From assembly GCA_905235505.1 (NCBI GenBank), contig CAJOMJ010000013.1, forward strand, positions 1 through 64,000: a DNA stretch of 64,000 bases, written 5' to 3'. A program made the translations under genes and the position numbers. This DNA comes from Paludibacteraceae bacterium. GTDB taxonomy: Bacteria; Bacteroidota; Bacteroidia; Bacteroidales; Paludibacteraceae. How positions within the stretch are numbered: position 1 is the stretch's first letter; every line of letters begins with the position of its first letter. Positions 62,301 to 64,000 of this stretch are shown piece by piece. The notes under the pieces are model-generated. The model made no database searches, was not told the origin of the DNA, and saw nothing but the letters and a program-made list of their open reading frames with translations.

Positions 62301-62415
62301 CCTCCGCAAACCGAGCATCTCGCGAACTGTAAAGCTCGCTGTATTGTGCCATACCCTTCGCATTGAAGAGCAAAAGCACTACGCCTAAAAACGCTATGTG
62401 TCTCAGTTTGTTCAT
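59347..62415 (-). CDS. Large exported TPR protein
   Basis: 1,022 residues. Signal peptide (1-23, ending GMAQ), then tetratricopeptide repeats almost end to end (GKWGASERALKSYKGDTYKA, KQALKEFEKVHV, NYKAAVDQLKLYEG, KYSEALEYFLRYTK, YAKAIECYKQVIKSYPGSDE, ENYSQAV-type units). The tail is strongly acidic (ETEEDEDEE). This is an all-helical superhelix for protein-protein contact in the periplasm. It is translationally coupled to the barrel gene downstream, so the two likely form one assembly. Confidence 0.85.
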   Translation of the reverse strand: MNKLRHIAFLGVVLLLFNAKGMAQYSELYSSRDARFAEGVELYMQGKWGASERALKSYKGDTYKAQAQFYLAANAFELRRKDARKQLQAYLKDNAYTPYSSEVHFMLGTLLTEQNKNKQALKEFEKVHVKELFRPHQADFYFHRGYAHLKMNEPQKAASSFQKLKDMNSRYSLQAKYYYAFCQYSIQNYGRALPEFLEIEHTEAYKDIVPYYIIQIYYAQGQLDEVQERAESLLANFPDNPNNGELHRMTGEIYYRQENYKAAVDQLKLYEGEIAEQKKEPMRSDMYLLGMSYYRLEDWHNSITYLLKVKKEDDELTQNTCYHLGNAYVATQNIEAAKMAYAAAMRYDYNGKVREEAMYNYALTTYNSSSALGESVTAFTDFLKEYPQSEYKESIYELLCDAFTRSKNYSAALAALDSIESPTPKMEETKQYLRYQLGADAYMQGKTAEAERWFTEVIENGEKAPPNKTDAVLYVTESYFFRAESAYKQGKYVQAEEDIRTMLRRSDAPKSNNYGLADYSLGYALFQQKKYSEALEYFLRYTKTADPQYATYSDAMNRAGDCYFNARRFVEAESCYAKVSQANGAGADYATFQRGYALGLMRRYQDKITVLEGLVKKYPNSDYADDALYEIARAELQRNNNSGALKAYEQLLSSYPQSNMARKAALERAMIYYNEKQYAKAIECYKQVIKSYPGSDEAYSALDGLEAAYIETDNVAEYLTYTKSLGKINMKTDAREDSLTYVAAERQYILQNYSQAVAGLSKYVSQYCPGGRYCTTAQYYLADSHYRLGQKEEAMHEFMTLADISGNQYMEEALTRVAEISYDKEDYSTALTYFKRLQLVAAKRDKVNAARLGVLRCSYLLGDNLTTVNIASEILNDNATSSDLRQEAQYNRAKAYIALGETDLAIKDLRETGSQVRTATGAESKYLLAELLFKKGELDTAEAQIMEFASMNTQQQYWLAKSFVLLADIYIVRDDLFQAKQYLLSLQQNYRVQDDVQTLVSDRLKKIEQAEQKETEEDEDEE

Positions 62416-62463
62416 TTTAGTGCAAGATATACGTGCAAGAACACAATATCACAACATCGCCGA

Positions 62464-62495
62464 CAAAGTTACTACTTTCTTTTTGAATGTGCAAG
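62464..62495 (-). promoter_or_regulatory. Promoter of the TPR/barrel operon
   Basis: The minus strand reads CTTG, 20 bases, TAACTTTG; leader about 42 bases. Confidence 0.55.
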
Positions 62496-62550
62496 AAGAT
62501 TTTTCTGCAATTTTTTCACCCTCTCTCTTTTCTATTCCAAACTTTTCACT

Positions 62551-62558
62551 TATCTTTG
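62551..62558 (+). promoter_or_regulatory. Rubrerythrin -7 element
   Basis: TATCTTTG, 41 bases before ATG 62600. The -33 region is T-rich without a clean TTTG. Confidence 0.55.
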
Positions 62559-62599
62559 CACCCACAACAAACTTCTCTAACTTTTAATACCGTAAACTT

Positions 62600-63151
62600 A
62601 TGCAAAAGAAATGGATGTGTAGTGTGTGCGGATACGTACACGAGGGGCCCGAGCCGCCCGAGCGCTGCCCGCAGTGCAAACAACCCAAAGAAAAATTCGT
62701 GGAAATAAAGAGTGACAAACTCGAGTTCGGAACAGAACACGTGGTAGGTGTTGCCAAAGGTTCTGACGAAGAGATGATTAACGACCTTCGCGCACATTTC
62801 AATGGCGAATGTTCGGAGGTGGGTATGTATCTTGCCATGGCACGTCAGGCCGACCGTGAAGGATACCCCGAGATTGCTGCCGCTTTCCGTCAGTATGCCT
62901 ACGAAGAAGCAGAACATGCCGCCAAGTTCGCCGAACTGCTCGGTGAAGTCGTTTGGGATACCAAAACCAATCTCGAGAAGCGTATGCTCGCAGAACAAGG
63001 AGCCTGTGAAGACAAATTCCGTATCGCCAAACGTGCCAAGGCTCTCGACCTCGACGCTATTCACGACACCGTTCACGAAATGGCTAAAGACGAAGCACGA
63101 CACGGCAGAGGCTTCGAAGGACTCTTCAACCGCTACTTCGCCAAGAAGTAA
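62600..63151 (+). CDS. rbr: Reverse-type rubrerythrin
   Basis: 183 residues. A peroxide-reducing non-heme iron protein of anaerobes. The rubredoxin-like domain is at the N-terminus (Cys7, Cys10, Cys23, Cys26 in [10 protein letters not shown] and CPQCKQP), the reverse of classical rubrerythrin. A ferritin-like four-helix domain follows (about 48-180) with [18 protein letters not shown], the EExEH-type [10 protein letters not shown] and the C-terminal [16 protein letters not shown]. This supports an anaerobic or oxygen-sensitive lifestyle. Confidence 0.93.
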   Translation: MQKKWMCSVCGYVHEGPEPPERCPQCKQPKEKFVEIKSDKLEFGTEHVVGVAKGSDEEMINDLRAHFNGECSEVGMYLAMARQADREGYPEIAAAFRQYAYEEAEHAAKFAELLGEVVWDTKTNLEKRMLAEQGACEDKFRIAKRAKALDLDAIHDTVHEMAKDEARHGRGFEGLFNRYFAKK

Positions 63152-63236
63152 TCCTTCACCCGCCAAGCAGTAACCTTTGCCTGCTCAGCAGTGGTAAGCA
63201 GGCTTACTAAGGAGTAATCCTTTGCTTATCAAGCAG
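63143..63236. repeat. Degenerate 22-bp tandem array after rbr
   Basis: Segments starting at 63143, 63165, 63187 and 63209 each begin with A(A)GnAGTnnT-like sequence and are 22 bases long; a partial fifth starts at 63231. The third unit is the most diverged. The array begins within the last codons of rbr. Confidence 0.45.
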
Positions 63237-63273
63237 AAGGCAACTCCACCGCAAAACATCACCTAATAAGAAT

Positions 63274-63300
63274 CACCACCGCCAACACCCGCCGGTGGTG
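63274..63300 (+). terminator. Probable rbr terminator
   Basis: An 8-bp stem CACCACCG/CGGTGGTG with an 11-base loop followed by TATTCTTTA. Confidence 0.55.
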
Positions 63301-63440
63301 TATTCTTTATAGTATGACATTTGGACATTTATGACAAAAAAAGTAGCAGCCAAGTTTGTCTGCTTTATGGTTATGCCGACTCACGTGCATATACCCGCAC
63401 CCCCGCCATATACCGTACCTCCGCCGTCTCCCCTCCTCAC

Positions 63441-63516
63441 CGCAGCCATCACGATACTGACCTGATACTGACCTGATAGAGACCTGATACTGACCTGATA
63501 CCGACCTCAAGCCGTC
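63441..63516. repeat. 11-bp tandem array, locus 2
   Basis: Five units of GATACTGACCT (63453-63507), the third and fifth with substitutions, inside the same flanks as locus 1 (CGCAGCCATCAC and CAAGCCGTC). Confidence 0.75.
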
Positions 63517-63526
63517 TCCCCGCAAT

Positions 63527-63913
63527 CTATCCCGCCTCTCTCCGCCTTCTGCATCTGCAACATATCAATGCCACCCCCGCACCGATCACCACTCCCGCTA
63601 TGTCAGCTGCCCAATCCAACCATTCTCCCGTGCGTGGTGGAAAGAAATACTCTTGCAGAAGCTCTATCCCTCCGCCATACAGCGAAGGCAGAACAATAGC
63701 AATCGCTGCGGCAAGCTTGGGTCTCACATTGTCTCTGCTTAAATCACACATTGTCAACGCCCCCAATATGAGATACATCACCATGTGCACCCACTTGTCC
63801 GCATACGCTATCTCTATCTCAGGAAACCGTAAATGCGGCTCTCGCAGCAAACTCAGATACATTATCAAGCCTGCTGCGAGAACTGTTGGTATATAGTTAA
63901 GAATACGTCTCAC
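63527..63913 (-). CDS. VanZ-like family membrane protein
   Basis: 128 residues with four membrane segments. DKWVHMVMYLILGALT and EYFFPPRTGEWLDWAADIAG are the VanZ-like signature; the tail is a Cys/Arg cluster. The function is unknown in most members, and no glycopeptide-resistance genes are nearby. A GTG at 63913 is the probable start, 19 bases after the preceding stop. Confidence 0.85.
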   Translation of the reverse strand: MRRILNYIPTVLAAGLIMYLSLLREPHLRFPEIEIAYADKWVHMVMYLILGALTMCDLSRDNVRPKLAAAIAIVLPSLYGGGIELLQEYFFPPRTGEWLDWAADIAGVVIGAGVALICCRCRRRREAG

Positions 63914-63932
63914 CTATATCTCTTCAATATCA

Positions 63933-64000
63933 TTATTTGTCATTTATCAGGTTGTGCCCCGTCATCTCCGCAGGCTGCTCTATACCCATTATATGCAGCA
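63933..64000 (-). CDS. C-terminal end of a probable phosphoglycerate mutase (cofactor-independent)
   Basis: Only the last 22 codons are in the window, reading LHIMGIEQPAEMTGHNLIND and a terminal Lys, with stop at 63933-63935. The pattern (L)MGIxxPxEMTGxxLI is the usual end of 2,3-bisphosphoglycerate-independent phosphoglycerate mutase and some related alkaline phosphatase superfamily members. The assignment rests on this short tail only. Confidence 0.5.
   Translation of the reverse strand, partial: LHIMGIEQPAEMTGHNLINDK

Larger units (their letters stand above)
63152..63526. other. Intergenic stretch of 375 bp
   Basis: Contains the 22-bp degenerate array, a terminator hairpin, a TGTCATAAATGTC-like inverted motif (63314-63335) and the second 11-bp array. 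A reading frame across the 11-bp array (repeating Ser-Val-Ser-Gly-Gln-Tyr) is judged noncoding. Confidence 0.5.

Noticed and set aside
63307..63525. Small protein with Ser-Val-Ser-Gly-Gln-Tyr repeats on the minus strand
   Set aside because: The repeat arises from the 11-bp array, which also occurs at 16863 without a matching frame. There is no promoter or homologue I recognise.
63527..63913. Glycopeptide (teicoplanin) resistance gene
   Set aside because: VanZ-like proteins are widespread, and no other van genes occur. Only family membership is supported.

Overview
The window is chromosomal DNA from a member of the Bacteroidota, most likely the order Bacteroidales. Many genes are preceded by the Bacteroidota-type promoter (TTTG, about 20 bases, TAnnTTTG) instead of an E. 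coli-type one. Several families are typical of or largely confined to this phylum: GldB, DUF4294, DUF3127, DUF3244-like and DUF5686 proteins, TPR regulators anchored in the membrane, and CBM20-containing GH77 amylomaltase. No rRNA, prophage, insertion sequence or CRISPR array was seen.

Layout. 0-9 kb: end of a DUF4294 gene, a CCA-adding-type nucleotidyltransferase, a secreted propeller-like protein, tRNA-Glu plus rpsT, a TPR/AraC membrane regulator, a phosphoesterase, a DUF3127 protein and pgk. 9-16.6 kb: an AT-rich accessory cluster on the minus strand with a TPR/LuxR-like membrane regulator followed by a small DUF3244-like exported protein, several lipoproteins, a decayed S41 protease homologue and a glycine-zipper lipoprotein. 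It carries three separate signs of decay (a frameshift, an in-frame stop and a gene fragment). 17-28 kb: a compact minus-strand block mreB-mreC-mreD-PBP2-rodA-mnmG-apt-uvrC (cell shape, tRNA modification, purine salvage, repair), with recO upstream. 28-34.7 kb: outer-membrane barrel, nadA, a small lipoprotein with a 22-bp tandem array in its leader, corA, rsmA, a GtrA-like protein and a flippase-like membrane protein. 34.8-49.7 kb: malQ, miaB, greA, HIT, an operon tsaE-barrel-S41 protease-ABC ATPase-gldB, class II aldolase, MATE pump, DUF3737, a MalY/PatB-type enzyme and rpmH (too short for many gene callers). 49.9-57.4 kb: rbfA, a LolC/E-type permease, a lipoprotein, xerD, a DUF5686 protein, a pair of MITE-like repeats and an acetyl-CoA hydrolase/transferase family gene. 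57.5-64 kb: outer-membrane barrel plus a 1,022-residue TPR protein, reverse-type rubrerythrin, VanZ-like protein and the last codons of a probable phosphoglycerate mutase.

Functionally most of the window is housekeeping: glycolysis (pgk, fba, probably gpmI), elongasome, translation and tRNA maturation, and envelope biogenesis. The most novel material is (i) the decaying lipoprotein cluster with a palindrome centred on its -33 promoter element, (ii) the non-coding repeats: two MITE-like copies, 11-bp, 10-bp and 22-bp phased arrays and dispersed REP-like palindromes, and (iii) a 34-bp promoter module shared by fba and the CoA-transferase gene. All functional calls rest on reading motifs by eye; no database search was run.
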